From positions 40,164,501 through 40,228,500 of the forward strand of contig NC_088927.1 in assembly GCF_038396675.1 (NCBI RefSeq): a stretch of 64,000 nt of DNA, in the 5' to 3' direction. Position 1 is the first letter of the stretch, and each line of letters opens with the position of its first letter. This DNA comes from Hydra vulgaris. Taxonomy: Eukaryota; Cnidaria; Hydrozoa; Anthoathecata; Hydridae. Of this stretch, positions 36,601-50,500 are shown piece after piece. Made by a program: the position numbers and the translations under genes. Under the pieces are notes generated by a model, which was not told where the DNA came from, did not search any database, and saw nothing but the letters and a program-made list of their open reading frames with translations.

Positions 36601-39600
36601 AATATTCAATTATACTTTTAATGAGTTTTAAATGTGAAATTATATAGTAAACTATTGTGCATGGTCGTGATACCAAGGAGAAACAAATTTAGGTCCCCAT
36701 CTGGTACTACAATCATTTCAAATTGCAAAATCCTCAAAATATATTACAAATAAAAGTAAATATTTTATAAGAGAAATTATATGCAATGTTAATTCTTTTA
36801 CAAAAGTAAACATTTAAAAACATTTACCCGCAATAACATTCAAAGGATCTTGCCACACTATTCGAACATGAAATTCCTCACCATGGACCCATCGATGCAC
36901 AAGAGTCGGGTTATCATCTGGACCTATCATGCCAGCAATATTTCGAAAGATGCGTTCTTTCTGGTCCCAAGATGTACCTATCTGAAAATATCCTTAAAAG
37001 ATTATATATTTTAAATACTATTTGTTGAATATTGAATCATAAAAACGGGGGTGAAAAAAAAAAAGAAAACAATTTTCTTTTTAGCTTACATTAAGCCCTT
37101 TTAATCTATTAGCTGGCTCAGATCGATTTCCATTATAGAGAAACATGGTGTCTTTAGGTTTAAAAAATGCCTCTAATGATAAAAAATCTCTTTTAATAAC
37201 ATTTGATACAACTTTGACATCAAAAATTGTTAAAACCCCATCCAGTTTATCATTTAAATTATATAATGTAGCTTCCTTTGCTTTCCAAATCGGAGTGTAT
37301 CGACAATTGCTTGATTCTGATAAAGATTTTGAAGCAATACGAGCAAAGGATTGTAAAAAGGTTATTGGAATATCAAAATGTGCAACCTTATCTGTTTTTT
37401 CATCATACAAATTTTCCCAATAAGAATTTAAAGCTTTTAAATCATGTAGTTCACCATATAACCATTGGTCTAACATATTGATAATTTCTTGATTAATGAT
37501 TGGTTCAAATTTTCTAGCAAAATGATTTATTGTTTGGCCCTAATTTAAATCAAATAAATATTATCATAAAATTATATTGTTTATATTAATATTATTATAG
37601 TGATATAAATACTTAAATCAAAAATTATTAATTTTATAGTTAACCTAATTGACAACTTATTGACATAAAACTAAAACAGAAAAAACATTTATTTGTGAGA
37701 TTACTTTTAGTCGTACGAAATCTTCAGTTTTGTAATCGTTTGGAGAACAACCACACCAGTCAACTATGTGTTTGTATTGACAGCGACAACCCAGTTTGCG
37801 TTTCCAATTTGTTAAACGTAGATTTCCCTTGGCATAAGTTTCACAATGAGGACTATTTCTCAGCACAGAATGAAAAAATGACTAAAAAACAAAATGATCA
37901 CAAATTTTTAAATTATATTAACTAATAACTAATCCATATACATATATATAAATACATATATGTATATATACATACATACATATATATGTGTATATATATA
38001 TACATATATATATGTGTATACATATATACAGAGCCGGCCCATGAAACATAATTTATGTGTGCGATTATTATAAATTAGGCACTTTTTAGATTAATATAAT
38101 AAATAATTTTAGATTATATAAATTAGACGCTTTGAATTTAAATCTAAAATCTAGATGCGGTAGTGGTGTAGTGGTAAAGTGCTTGCTTCATAAGCGAGAG
38201 GTTCCAAGTTTGATCCCCACCATGTCCCTGGTAGTACCGCGCTTAACTTGTTTCTCCGCGCAGCAGCCTTGTTTGTCAAGGTTCGTGTTTCGGAGTTATA
38301 AAGTTGAGAGAGGGTTATAACCACTATTAAGTAGCCTCCTCATCTGTAGTGGCCTTCTTGGCCTTGAATAACAAAAAAAAAAAAAAAAAAAAAAAGCTTG
38401 TGAAAAATGTATTTTTTTTAAATCTTAAACTTTTTTAAAAATTAAATAGATCCATTTAAGCACAGATTCCGGTGATTTTTTTCCCATCTATTTTCTGTAA
38501 TAATAAATTAAGTTCCAGAAACAAATCCCCTGAATACACATCTTTTGATTCCCCATGAGTCAATACTTTTTCCAGTAATCTGCATTTGTTAGTTATGTTT
38601 TCTTCTCCTATTTTATGAATATCTTTGATATCATACAAAAACTCGAACAGTTCTATTGTACTTGAAAAGCTTTCAAATCGTTCATTTATCAATTCTTTAG
38701 CTATTTTAAAGAGAACATGAAAAAACTGCTTTTTGAATTTTTGGTTTGGTTGTATATCACCATCTTCTTCAAAAGGTTTATCATCAAAAAATCTTTTTCT
38801 TTTTCTTGCTCTTTCATGTGAAATAGAACTGAATTCGTCAGTCAAATTTGCATCATTAGCTAGAATTTTGGTATTTGAAATATATACTTTGTAAGAATCT
38901 TCAGTGTGTTTAGTAACAAAAAAATTAATAGTTTTTTTTAATGCATTTACAGTAGTCTTCACGTCTACAGTTTGAGATTGTAATAGTTTGCTAGTGCAAT
39001 TAATTTCAGTTAATACATTGTGTCAAATCACAACACCACATATGAATTCAAACTTACTAATTTTGATGCAAGTGATTCAGCAGTTAATCTAGTAATAGAA
39101 TTTTTTTCAATGTTAACAAGTTCTTTCAACGCACAATAAATTTCTTTTAATCCCAATTTTAGAGCACGAACAGCATTCACATGACTTTCCCATTTGGTAG
39201 TACTTAATGACTTTATTGTTAATTTTCAACATTTTGATTCAAAAATTTGCCAATGCTTTGAAGTCGCAGAGAAAAAATTATACATAGCTTAAAAAAATTT
39301 CCTAATTTCTAAACATCCTTGGACTGCATCCGCAACAACCAAATTCAAGGAGTGACAGACACAAGGAATATAAAAGGCTCGTGAATTTATATCAGTTATA
39401 CACTTCTGTACACCCATTTTTTTACCTTTCATATTGGATCCATTATCATATATATAAAAATAACCAAAACAAAATATGTGTAAAAATAATTAAATAAATA
39501 ATAGACTAACAAGGAGATTTGTACTTTTTCTTATAAAAACATTCAAGAAAATGTTTTTTAAATCTAAAAAATAAGGTGCAGATATGTCATTTACAACTGA

Positions 39601-39887
39601 CAATAGAAATTTAAGGCAGGGACCTATTTCAGTAAAGCCTAGCATCAATGTCGGCCGTCTTGTCCAGAAGAAAACATAAAATGTAAACTTTCGTCTGATT
39701 GGTTAGCAGAAAACATTGAAAAAAAAAAAGGGGCATAACTCAGTTTTTACAAAGAATGGATTTTTTTCGATTTTAGTTATAGATCTAGAAAGGTCTATAT
39801 ATTTAGTTTCTAAGCAGAATTTTAATTTTGCGCCTTTTAATGCTGCGCCTGTGTTTCCTACACTTCGCACACGCTATGATCCGGCTC

Positions 39888-39975
<88 letters not shown>

Positions 39976-42900
39976 GGGCTATTCTAGACTGTTTTTGACA
40001 GTGTCAACCATATTTGGGCGCCAATTTGCCCAAATTTCTAGAATAGCCCCTGTATATATTTACATATATATATACACACACACACATATATACATGTATA
40101 TTGATATTTGAGGGAAAAAATGGATAAATTGTTTTTGAGCATCAAGAAACAGCTACAGTAAAAAATAATGGCAAACATGATAAAGTGAGGCAACCTTAAA
40201 AGATGCTAACCTCACAATAGATTAGATATTTCATTTTCTTAAGTGGTTAGTATTGAACTCAACCAGTGTGCAGCCATCAACCAGTGTGCTGCCATTTAAC
40301 AATAAATTAACAATATTGTAGTGACAATTATCAGTAAAATTTTTTGTTTTTTTAAGTAACATAATTCACCAGCCACTGCGAGCTCCATGCTACAACAGAA
40401 GAAAAATCTCATTCAAGATCAGATCACATTCAAAGTTGTGTCATCAGTAAATAGAGCCTCACTTTATAGGTTCAGCCTCACTTTATAGGTTCAATCATCA
40501 GGAAAGAAGAGTGAAAAAATATTATAGAAGAGTTTAAGTGAAAATTAAATTAGCAATAGAAGCTAGATCCATTTATTATGTCTGACTATGGATAAAAGTT
40601 TTTTTTTGCAAATATTTGAGCCTTTTTCTTAGAAGAGGTAATGAGATCAAACTCATTTATGAGAGATAGTATGTTAGACTTGCTGCTAAAGAGCATTTAA
40701 GCCATGAAGTTCACGCCTTCTTCATTACTAATGTTGCTTATTTGGCCATAGCTGGCATCAAACTTTGGACCAAAGTTGTTAGAGTTCTTGCTCAAAACCA
40801 AGAGGTCCAAGGTTCGATGCTGGCTCATTAGTAGGGATGAACTTTTTAGTTAAAAGCTCTTCTGCAGTGTTCTGTGATACGACCGTAAGAACTTTTTGAA
40901 GTACATTATAATAATAACCACAACAATGGTATTAGAGTCAAGCCATTCAGTGTAACAAACATTAAAGTCACTAACAACAACTTTATTAGATGATGGATAA
41001 AAAGAGAAGACTTTAATCAGAAATAACATCAAAAATAGTGTAGTCATGGAAATATAGTCATGGAAAGAAGTAGAACAATAAAGAACAAAGAAAAAAGACG
41101 ATTGCAAAATGGCAAGAAACAAGTAAATTGATAAGTATATATCCAGGCCAAGCATATTGTAATTAGAGCCTTTACATATCAAAATTATATAGTCATCTGC
41201 ATCTTAGATCCGAATCATTAAACAACGGAGATCAAAAGTTAAATTAACTGAATTAAAATTAGTCTTGCAAAAAACAAGTAGGTCTGATAAATTTAGCAAG
41301 AATTCTACCGATAAAAACTTACTTGGAAAGAGTTATTTATAAATAAAAGTAAATGTAAAGATAAATTGAAACAACTCAGTGTTAATACTGTAAATTCAAA
41401 CAACTCGGTGTTAATGCTGTAAATTGAATCAAATCAGTGTTAATAATGTAAATGTTTTTTTTTTATATTTTTTGATACTATCATGAAATAAATTATTAGA
41501 GACAAACATAAATAAATATAAACAAACAAGACTCAAACATAAATAGTATGAACAAATAAGGCTCAAATATAAATATTATGAACAAATAAGACTTAAACAT
41601 AAAGAGTACAAACGAATAAGACTCAAACATATATAGTACTAGGCAATTTAGGCAACAAGTTGTGCAGTTCTTCATTTCTGCTAATCAAACGTAAGTCCTA
41701 AAAATAACTCCTCACAAGGCATCAACAATGGATACTAAAAGCACTAATACAGACAATATCCCTTTTACTTTTTGCAGCTGTTGATGGGATCAACCTCTCA
41801 GGGGACTACCAGGGTTTTCAATAAACCTTGATACCGATTGACCTCAGAACAATTGAACTCAGTTTTTTAGTTGCACTCTTATTAGAAGGTAATGGAAAAA
41901 ATTGCATAGTCACTACCAAAGAGGCACATGAGTAGAACTAACTTATGAGTAGAACTAACTCATGAGTAGAGTCAATTATGCCCTCATGAGGGGGTCAAGC
42001 TAGAGACATTGTCTCTAGCTTGACCCCCATGGAGGGGAGTGTTTGGAGTCAGAGTTTAGTCAGGAACTACATAAAGTACTAGGTACAAAACACTGATAGC
42101 AACTAGATAAAATATCAGAAACTATATTACAAATTGAGAACTATATAAACTGATAGGAACTACATAAAATATCAGGAACTAAATAAAACCCAAAGAACTA
42201 CATAATCAGGAACCAAGTGAAACATCAGAAACTAGAATATTAAAATACCCTAAACTGGTATTTCTAGTTTTTCAAACTGGTATTTTTAGTTTTTCAAACT
42301 GGTATTCCTAATTTTTCAAACTGGTATTTCTAGTTTTTCAAACTGGTATTTCTAGTTCTACTTTTAGTTCTTTGTCTTGACAAATGAGAAAGTTTTGTAA
42401 TACAAGATAACCTCGGATTATTTAGGGCAGGAATAAATAAATAAATAACAATTGATCTCTAGATTGTTTTCTGTAGGGTTCAATAGAGCGGAAAGCAACT
42501 AGTGTCTGGGATGTTTAAATAAAAGTTTAATGGGCAAATATATCAAATAGTTCTAATATATCAATAGTTTTTTTCTATTTTAAATATATCAATAGTTTCT
42601 TAATGACTAAATTGTATAAAGATATTTTAATTTTCTCTAAAAATCTAAGGAAAAAAATTATATTGAGTAAAAAATTATGCATAAAATTATTTAAAAATTC
42701 ATATAATTATTTTTTAATCAACTTTGGCTGAGCCCGAAAAACCAGACCTTGCTAAGCAGGAACCCTAAGTCAATAATTGAGTACCATAAATAATGGTATT
42801 CATGGCAAAATATCATACCTCAGCAGGGAGTAGAGCATATCGATAAAAGTGCTTCAAACCCAAAACTAAAGTATCTTCACTGAAAACAACATATTCAACA

Positions 42901-44473
42901 AACTTTCTATTTAAAGCTATCCAATCACTCCCCCCATCAAAATCAATAGTATCTGGAAGTTTTCTTTCTCCTAACCGCCACATATGTTCATCACATTCCA
43001 AAAAAGTTCTTGAAATACCTTGCTTGCGAATGAATCTATAAAATACCAACAACAAAAAACATTTAAGTAAATTAATCAAAGAATGAAATCTTGAACCAAA
43101 GAGAAAAACATTAAACACAAGAAATCATAAATCAATTAAAGAAATAGGAGTCATTAAAATAGTCAACTAGTCATTAAAAAATCTTGGGAATGAAAAAAGA
43201 GGCTTCTTTCTTTAGTTGTAAAGAAAAATTCAATATATTCAATTTTTTTAAATGTGCTACAAAACAAATTTAAATACTTTTTTATTTTAAAATATTTAAT
43301 ATATAATTTAAATATTTTAATAAAATAATTAAAAAAAAAGAAAATACTACTTTGAAAATAAGAACAAAAACTCATAAAATTTGAACTTAAACATGTTTCT
43401 GATTAAGGATATTAAGAAGATAATAAGATACTACCAGGTGACCCTGCAACTGTGTAACGCTAATTTTTAAGGCCACAGCAACTACTTTTATATATTTGTA
43501 GCACTGCTTGTTTTGTTTTTTTGTTTTTTTTTTAGCAGTGATACCTATAAAAACAAATGATCAAAAAGAAGTCAGAAAAGAACAATCCAAACTACAAAAA
43601 TCACATGGAAGATTCGTCACCTTCTTTCCTATGAAAAATTATTCACAGTTGACTAAATAGTAAATAGGAAAAATAAAAAAGTATCTGAGCACTGATAAAG
43701 TTGAAGATGTTCCAGACCACATGAAATATGCCTTTAAAACAAAACATCCAACCTCTGTAATGATCTTGAGTGCCATTGGAAATGATGGAAAGAGGGGCCA
43801 TCTAATGTTTGTTTGGAAAAGCCAAAAATTGACTGAAGAATATTTTAAGCTTCTGAAAATGAAAAATTCTCTGGATAAAGAAAAAATATCTAGAAAGTAA
43901 TTATGTACTTGAACAGGATGATGCACCTGCTCATACCTCTAAAATATCTCGACAGTACCCCTCTGATACAATGGCACAATTCTGAGATAAGTTAATGAGA
44001 ATGGCATCAAGTCCAGACTTGAACCCTTTTGACTATATTATGTGAACGATTGTTGAAAAGGAAGCATATAAGAAGCACCAAGGCTAGTATCAAGGCTTTA
44101 CAGTAACATAAGCCCTACATATAAGAAGGACCATTATCAAAGCTCTACAGCAATCTATCTTTAGGGCATGGAAATACTATTTCAGCTATTGACATCATCA
44201 ATTCCTGCTGGTCATTCCAAGGTCAACTTCAATAAGTCTATGAAGCTGATGGAGGTCACATTAAATACAACAAACAAAAATTTTCTTTTTTTCTTCTTTT
44301 TTGTAGTAAAACTTTTTTTTAAATAAACATTTTACAAAATTTTGATGGTTTTTCTTTAAAAAATTACACAGTTACTGGGTCACCCGGTAGTAGCCACACC
44401 TTATTACCCAACAACTTTTTTGTTTCACAATATAGATTGAGCAAACACGCACTTCACTGGACTGGATCTAAAT

Positions 44474-44504
<31 letters not shown>

Positions 44505-47500
44505 GTTTATAATAAAAAAGCATAAATAAAGTAACACAAGGGGCGAATTAAAAAAAACATACCAGATTGTGAAAACTTTTGCAGATAAAACATCAAACTT
44601 ACTGCACCAAAAATAGCAACGTTATTTTGTAAGACTCTCAAAACTATTATGTTTTGAATATTATTTGTAAGAAACAGATGTTAATCCAGGTAATACAAAA
44701 ACAGAATAAAAGTACTTATTGTTGCCAAAATTAAAAAAAAAATCAAAGCGAGGTAAATAAAAACTTGTTACTACTGTAATCAACTTTAAAAGCAAATAAA
44801 GGATCTTAAAAGACGAGCTTTTATTGGTGATGCTTGTGGTCCATAAAGTATAGGCGTTAATTTTAAACTTAATTTCCCTGACCTTTTGGACAAATAACCA
44901 AAAGTAGTAATATTTGCCTGACCAGGTTATTTTGTATCAAAATCGTTTAATAACACGATGAAACCTTATTACCTTTACCCATTAATATCAAAATTAACAA
45001 TTGCAATTGCTTCAAATAAAATACTTTTAAAATTGCTAAAGGCCCACAATCACAATTCACAATCGTTTAATTCACCCCTTGTAACATCTTACTGATCATA
45101 TTAATACCATATATATCAAAATTGGAATAAATTGAATTGAAACGAATGTAATATTACATGGCACTAATATATGCCAGTTGATCGATTTCATTGATAGCCC
45201 AACCATATCAGTTAAAATAAGTTAGATTATCTCAAGGAACTTATTTAGTTAATTTAACCATTGTTTATTAAGTTTAACTCATTTAATGAGAGTTAAGTTT
45301 AACAACATAGAGCAATTCTATGTGAAAATCAGGGATGCGGAGTCCCAAAAAGGACTCCGGATTTGAAAGTCATAAAAAGATTACTTTATCCTAGTTTTTG
45401 GTATCCAGGAGCTCTAAAAATATAAATAAGTTTATGGACTACTACTAGGAAAAAAAATAAGACTTTTAGGTTAGAGCAACAATTGTTTTTTGAGTCCGGA
45501 GTCCTTAGGTATAATGGCGGCAAGGACTCCGGGACTCCAGGACTCCGGGCTTAAAAACAATAAGTTTCAAGTCATTAAATCTCATGAATTTTTTTATTAT
45601 AGCAGATAATAAGTCAACAAACATGTTTAGAGCTTCTGGACACTACAGACTTGGAAAAAGTAGAGATATAAAGCCTTTTATGAAAAAGTAGAGATATTCA
45701 TCATTTTCACCAGGGATGCGGAGTCCTTTTGGGACTCCGCATCCCTGGTGAAAATATTCAGTTTCATAAAATACAACTCTTAGTAACAAGTCAGATTTTA
45801 CTGATTTTTACACTACTCGAAGATTTAAAAATCTAATTCCAAATGGTTTCAAAGATACAACTAATTTAACTTTGCCTTAAACCAATAAAAGTTCTAAATT
45901 TTGGTTTTTTTTTCCGTTCTGTGTGCAATTAAAAACTGAAAATACGTATACTTATTATTTTGAAGAAAAGGAATATAATAAAACAACTTAAAATTAAAAA
46001 GTGAACATAACACCTAAAATGTTAATCTTTGTCAAAATTTTACTAGGGCAAGTTTAATTATAAAAATGCCAATGTAGCTCGATGTTTTTGTTGTTGTTGT
46101 TGTCCTGAATAGTTTAGTTCAGTTCAGTAAGAGGGTTGCCATTCATCAAGACAGGAATGTCAAAAGTACTGCGATAGTTGTTTATAGTAAATAACTGAGT
46201 TTTGTTGGAGTTTAAATTTACAAGCCACTGTGAGCCCCAATCTGTTACAGAAGTGAAATCAGATTCAAGATCAGCTCCCTATTCTAATCGATCGAAAAGA
46301 GAAGACTTTTTGTTAAGACAGGAGTATAAAGTTGAGTTATCAGCAAAAAGAGCTACTTTAGATGTAAGGTTGTCAGGAAAATCATTAATGTAGATAAGAA
46401 ACAAAACAGGACCAAGGATAGAACCTTGAGGTACCCCAAAAGTTACTAGAAATAAAGAGGAGCGCTGGCCTTCAAGGATGACTTTGATAAAGCGGTTAGG
46501 AAGGAACAATTTGTTAATCTCAAAAACTTTCCCAAATACATCATATGAAACAAGCTTATAGAGAAGACTAGCATGCCAAACTTTGTCAAAAGCCTAAGAT
46601 ATGTCAAGAGCAATAGCCTTAGCTTCTCCGCCATCATCTAATGCACCATGCATTAGGTGGAGGAATGCATTTTTCAGTCACAGTAGTTGCAAGTCAGCCA
46701 TAGAGCAAGAGGATCAAAAACTGTGTTGATTGTCTGACAGTAAGTTATTTGACTCAAGATGGGATGTGAGAAATTTGTTTATCAAAGACTTGCAAATAAC
46801 AGAAAGAAGACTGATCAGACAATAATTGGAGGGGTCAAAATGTTCACCAGAGTTTTTGAAAATTGTAACAACAGATGCCATTTTCCAGCAGGCAGGAAAA
46901 CAAGACTCAGTCAAGCACTTATTAAATAGATTAGAGAGAACTGAAGAAAGTTCTGGAGAATAATTTTAAGTAATTATGACAGAAATGATGTCTGGACTAC
47001 AAGCCATTGAAGAGTTTAATTGAGATATGAATTTAGCAACAGAAGCTAGAGCGATTTTAATGTCTAACAATGGATCAACCTGTTTACTGGAAGGAAGAGA
47101 ATGGCCATGAGATTCGGGAGTCAAATTAGAAGAAAGGTTCTTTGCAACTAGTTATGCCTTATCCTTTGGAGAGTTAATAAGATCAGTCCCATAAATGAGA
47201 GATGGAATGTTAGACCTACCTTTGTTAACGATGCTGTTGAAGATTTTCCAAAAGTCTCTAGAGCCTAACTTCTGTGATAAGATAAAGATGTAGCGAACTG
47301 AAAATAATGGAGCTTAGCATCTGACAATAATTTCTTTTTTGCAATAATAAATAGCCATTTGTTCTCAAGAGAGTTGTTCTTTTAAAAAGATAAAAAAAAA
47401 AATGATTATGATTAGACAAAGCAGCTGCACAAGAGTGAAAACCATGAAGTAGAACAAGGCATGACTTGGAACTGACAAGAAAGAACAAAAGCTTCTATTT

Positions 47501-50500
47501 CTGCCTGAATCCAGGAGGTTATGTAGGAGGCGCATTCAGCCAATCAAGGACCAGCTCAAAGACCGCCACAAAGAAAATCACAAAAAGAATCCCAGTCAGC
47601 TTTAGGGTAGTAGTAAGTAGTGCCATGATAGAGTGAGTCCAAAAAGGAAGTACGAGATAAAAGATTTAAAGAGATCATAGCATGGTCAGAACCACGTAAA
47701 GGAAAAAAAGGAGAAATTGAACACAAGCCAGGATCAGAGATCAGACATAAATCAAGGAATGAAAGTAAATGATTAGGGTTGTCAGGAAAACAAGTCACAA
47801 AGTTAATTATCTGAGAAAGAGATTGAGAAATGACGGTTTAGGCTTTAGTGCCAGCAGGGTCAGTAGCATTAGAGCCAAGCCATTCAGTGTGATGAGCATT
47901 AAAGTCACGAATAACAACAATATTGGCAGGGGGTAAAGAGAGAGGGCATGGCCAATTTGATCAGAAATTACATCTAAAAGAGTGCAGTCTTGGGAAGAAA
48001 TAGAACAATAAAGAACAAAGAGAAAGGTGATAGAGTGAAGAGTTGCTTAGCAGAAGCACATAAAAGAATGGTCAAAGGATTCAAACCTGATTACACAACA
48101 AACAGGTGAACTGCTGCATATGTATACCCCCAAACCAAGCATGTGACTATTGGAGTCTTTGCGAATCAAAGGATAATACATATTTTCAGCTTTCCATTGC
48201 ACACAGAACAGAAACAAAGCCAAATACCAATTTTTTAAATGGCTGTTGGTTTAAGGCAAAGTTAAAATAGTTATACCTTTGAAATCATTTGGAGTTAGAT
48301 GATGAAATTTTGGGGATGTTTAAATAACTTATTAAATTTTTGAGTGTAAAAAACAACAAAATCTTAGACTTGAGGTTGCATGCCCTGGATGTTTTCACAT
48401 GGAATTACCCTATACCTTAATTTTTGTTTGCTTAAAATTTTAAAACAAACAAGACTTTTAAAAACCATAAACTATTACAGTTTTAACTCATGTTTTCAAA
48501 AGCAATCTAGGTTTATTATTTTATATATAATTTTAAAAACTTTTTCAATATTTGATCTGCAAAGTAATTTCATCTCTTACCCTCTCCAGCTAGCCATTAA
48601 AAACAACTATTATGTAAAAAGTCTAAAACTACTTTATTTTGTAAAATGCACCCCACATTTTGCACCCCATTTTTTTGATTATTGAAACTTGTTCAAAATT
48701 TATTCTACAAAAATAAATTGGTCTAAAGTAACATTATTTTCTTCTTTTCAGACCACTAGAAAAATGTGGTTTTTAAAATGTCTTTTTTTTTTAACTTCGA
48801 TTTTTCTGTCTTTTTTAATGACCTTTTTTATGACATTGATAGACTATTTTGTAATTAAGAAAACATTTTTGCAGATCATCAAAAAATTTATTACTTGAGT
48901 TGAAGTTCAAACAAGTTTAAAAAAAAATTATGCTTTTGAAAATACAATATCTGATTATTTTAAAAAACATGTCTATATACTTTCTTCAAATAGTAAAGTT
49001 AATAAGGAAATATACAAATAGTAAAGTTAATAATCAAAAATAAGGTTTATAATAAAAAATTTAATTAGTAAATATGTAGTACTTCATATTTAATGTAGAA
49101 ACAAATCATTTTATATTATGAATATAAATAATTGAATTAATAAAATATTTCATAAAAATTCAAATTAAATAAATAATGATGATCAAAAAATAAAAATAAT
49201 TTTCATTTTTCATTTATAAAAATGCTTAAAGTTCTATTAAATTTAAAGAAGTGCTCAAAAATAGATTAAAAAAAGAATAGAGAGAAAGAGAAGAGAGCAA
49301 TAAAAAGAAAGCTTGTAAAAACATAAATAATTAAAAGTATTGAAAAAAATAAATACTTTTCAACTGCTCCACCATGTGGTTTAAGAAAGTTTTCATCTCG
49401 ATGTGCTCGTAAAAAAGAACATAATTTTTCATCATCCCTATGTAAAAAATAATAGATTTGTTTAGCCATTTATTATCATAAATTGTTTGCACCTTTTGTC
49501 TGATATTTTAATAAAATAGTGTTACTGTGCAGGTACAGATATATAAACATAGGAATATGTTGATATAAAAGAAATGTTCAGGAGATGATCATCAAATGAT
49601 TTCAAGATGATCAACATTCTGATTAACTTTATTATAACAGAGATCATCCAGATCATATTCTAAAAATCCAGAAACCATTTTGCAAAAAAAAAATCTGGAA
49701 TTTATTTCCCACATATTTGGCTTTAAATTGATTTCTCAAAAAGATTTTTTGAAACTTTTATTATTTTGAAAATGTTAAAAACATATAAACGGTGACAACT
49801 AAAAATCCGGACAAAAAGAAATTGTGCGCAAGTCATATTCAGTTGTTTAACTTTGCCACTTCCTTACATTATCAAGTAGTGTATGATTCAAGTAATAATT
49901 TTACATTTTACATTTTTTGTTTGACAATTGTCAATTTAGTTGTCATAAAATGTTGTCTAAAGAGAAGCTTCTTCAAGAACGTGTTGTACATTTTTATGAA
50001 CGCCATAAAAGTGTTGGCAAAATGTTTACTGTAGAACATTTTTTGAAAGAAGGTATATCGAAAAGTACAATTTACGATATTTTAAACGTGGTACTGTTGA
50101 AAGAAAGCAAGGATCCGGACGAAAGCCCACAATAATGACCAAGAAAAATTTGAAGAAGTTAAAAACAAGATGGCATTAGCTAGTGCGATGCTGCTAGAAT
50201 ATTTGAGTGTTCCCAGCAGTATATCAGTAGGCCACTCAAAAAGCTTCAAGTTAAACCAAGGAAAAAGCAGAAATCGCCATCCTACACCGAAAGTCAAATT
50301 ACTAAAGTAAAAAAAGATAATCGTTATCTTGTGAGACATTTTAGTAACAAAAATTTTATTTTGGATGAAAGTTTTTTACTTTAAGTAAGCCCCAAATGCC
50401 TGGTAACAAAATTTATTACACAGACAATTCTTCTGTTACACCACCTGATGTTAAATTCAAAATGCGAAGCAAATTTAAGAAGAAAGTAATGTTATATATT

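Larger units (their letters stand above)
38029..39889 (-). mobile_element. TTF-type hAT element with 8-bp TSD
   Basis: The left end CAGAGCCGGCCCATG and right end (complement of TAGAGCCGGATCATAG) are hAT-style TIRs. CATATATA is duplicated at 38021-38028 and 39890-39897. The C anchors the match despite the TA-rich setting. It carries a minus-strand transposase remnant and a SINE, and sits in the XYLT intron 37882-42818. Confidence 0.82.
45311..48409. mobile_element. Palindromic TA-flanked element split by two insertions
   Basis: The left arm (45311-45329 plus 45756-45957) and right arm (48172-48409) are inverted copies. An exact shared 17-mer is GGTTTAAGGCAAAGTTA, and ATTGCACACAGAAC also matches. 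The tips are GAGCAATTC and the complement of GGGTAATTC, with TA outside each. A hAT-type MITE sits in the left arm and a LINE fills the middle. Without them the element would be about 450 bp. Confidence 0.8.

Noticed and set aside
38152..38225. Possible functional tRNA-Met-like gene
   Set aside because: A and B boxes and a CAT loop are present but the acceptor and T stems do not close well, a SINE body and poly(A) follow, and a truncated relative exists at 8524-8676.
49266..49350. Extension of the XYLT 81-bp exon into the downstream open frame
   Set aside because: The donor at 49356 fits the phase of the next exon and the family alignment. The extension ([11 protein letters not shown] and on) is intron.
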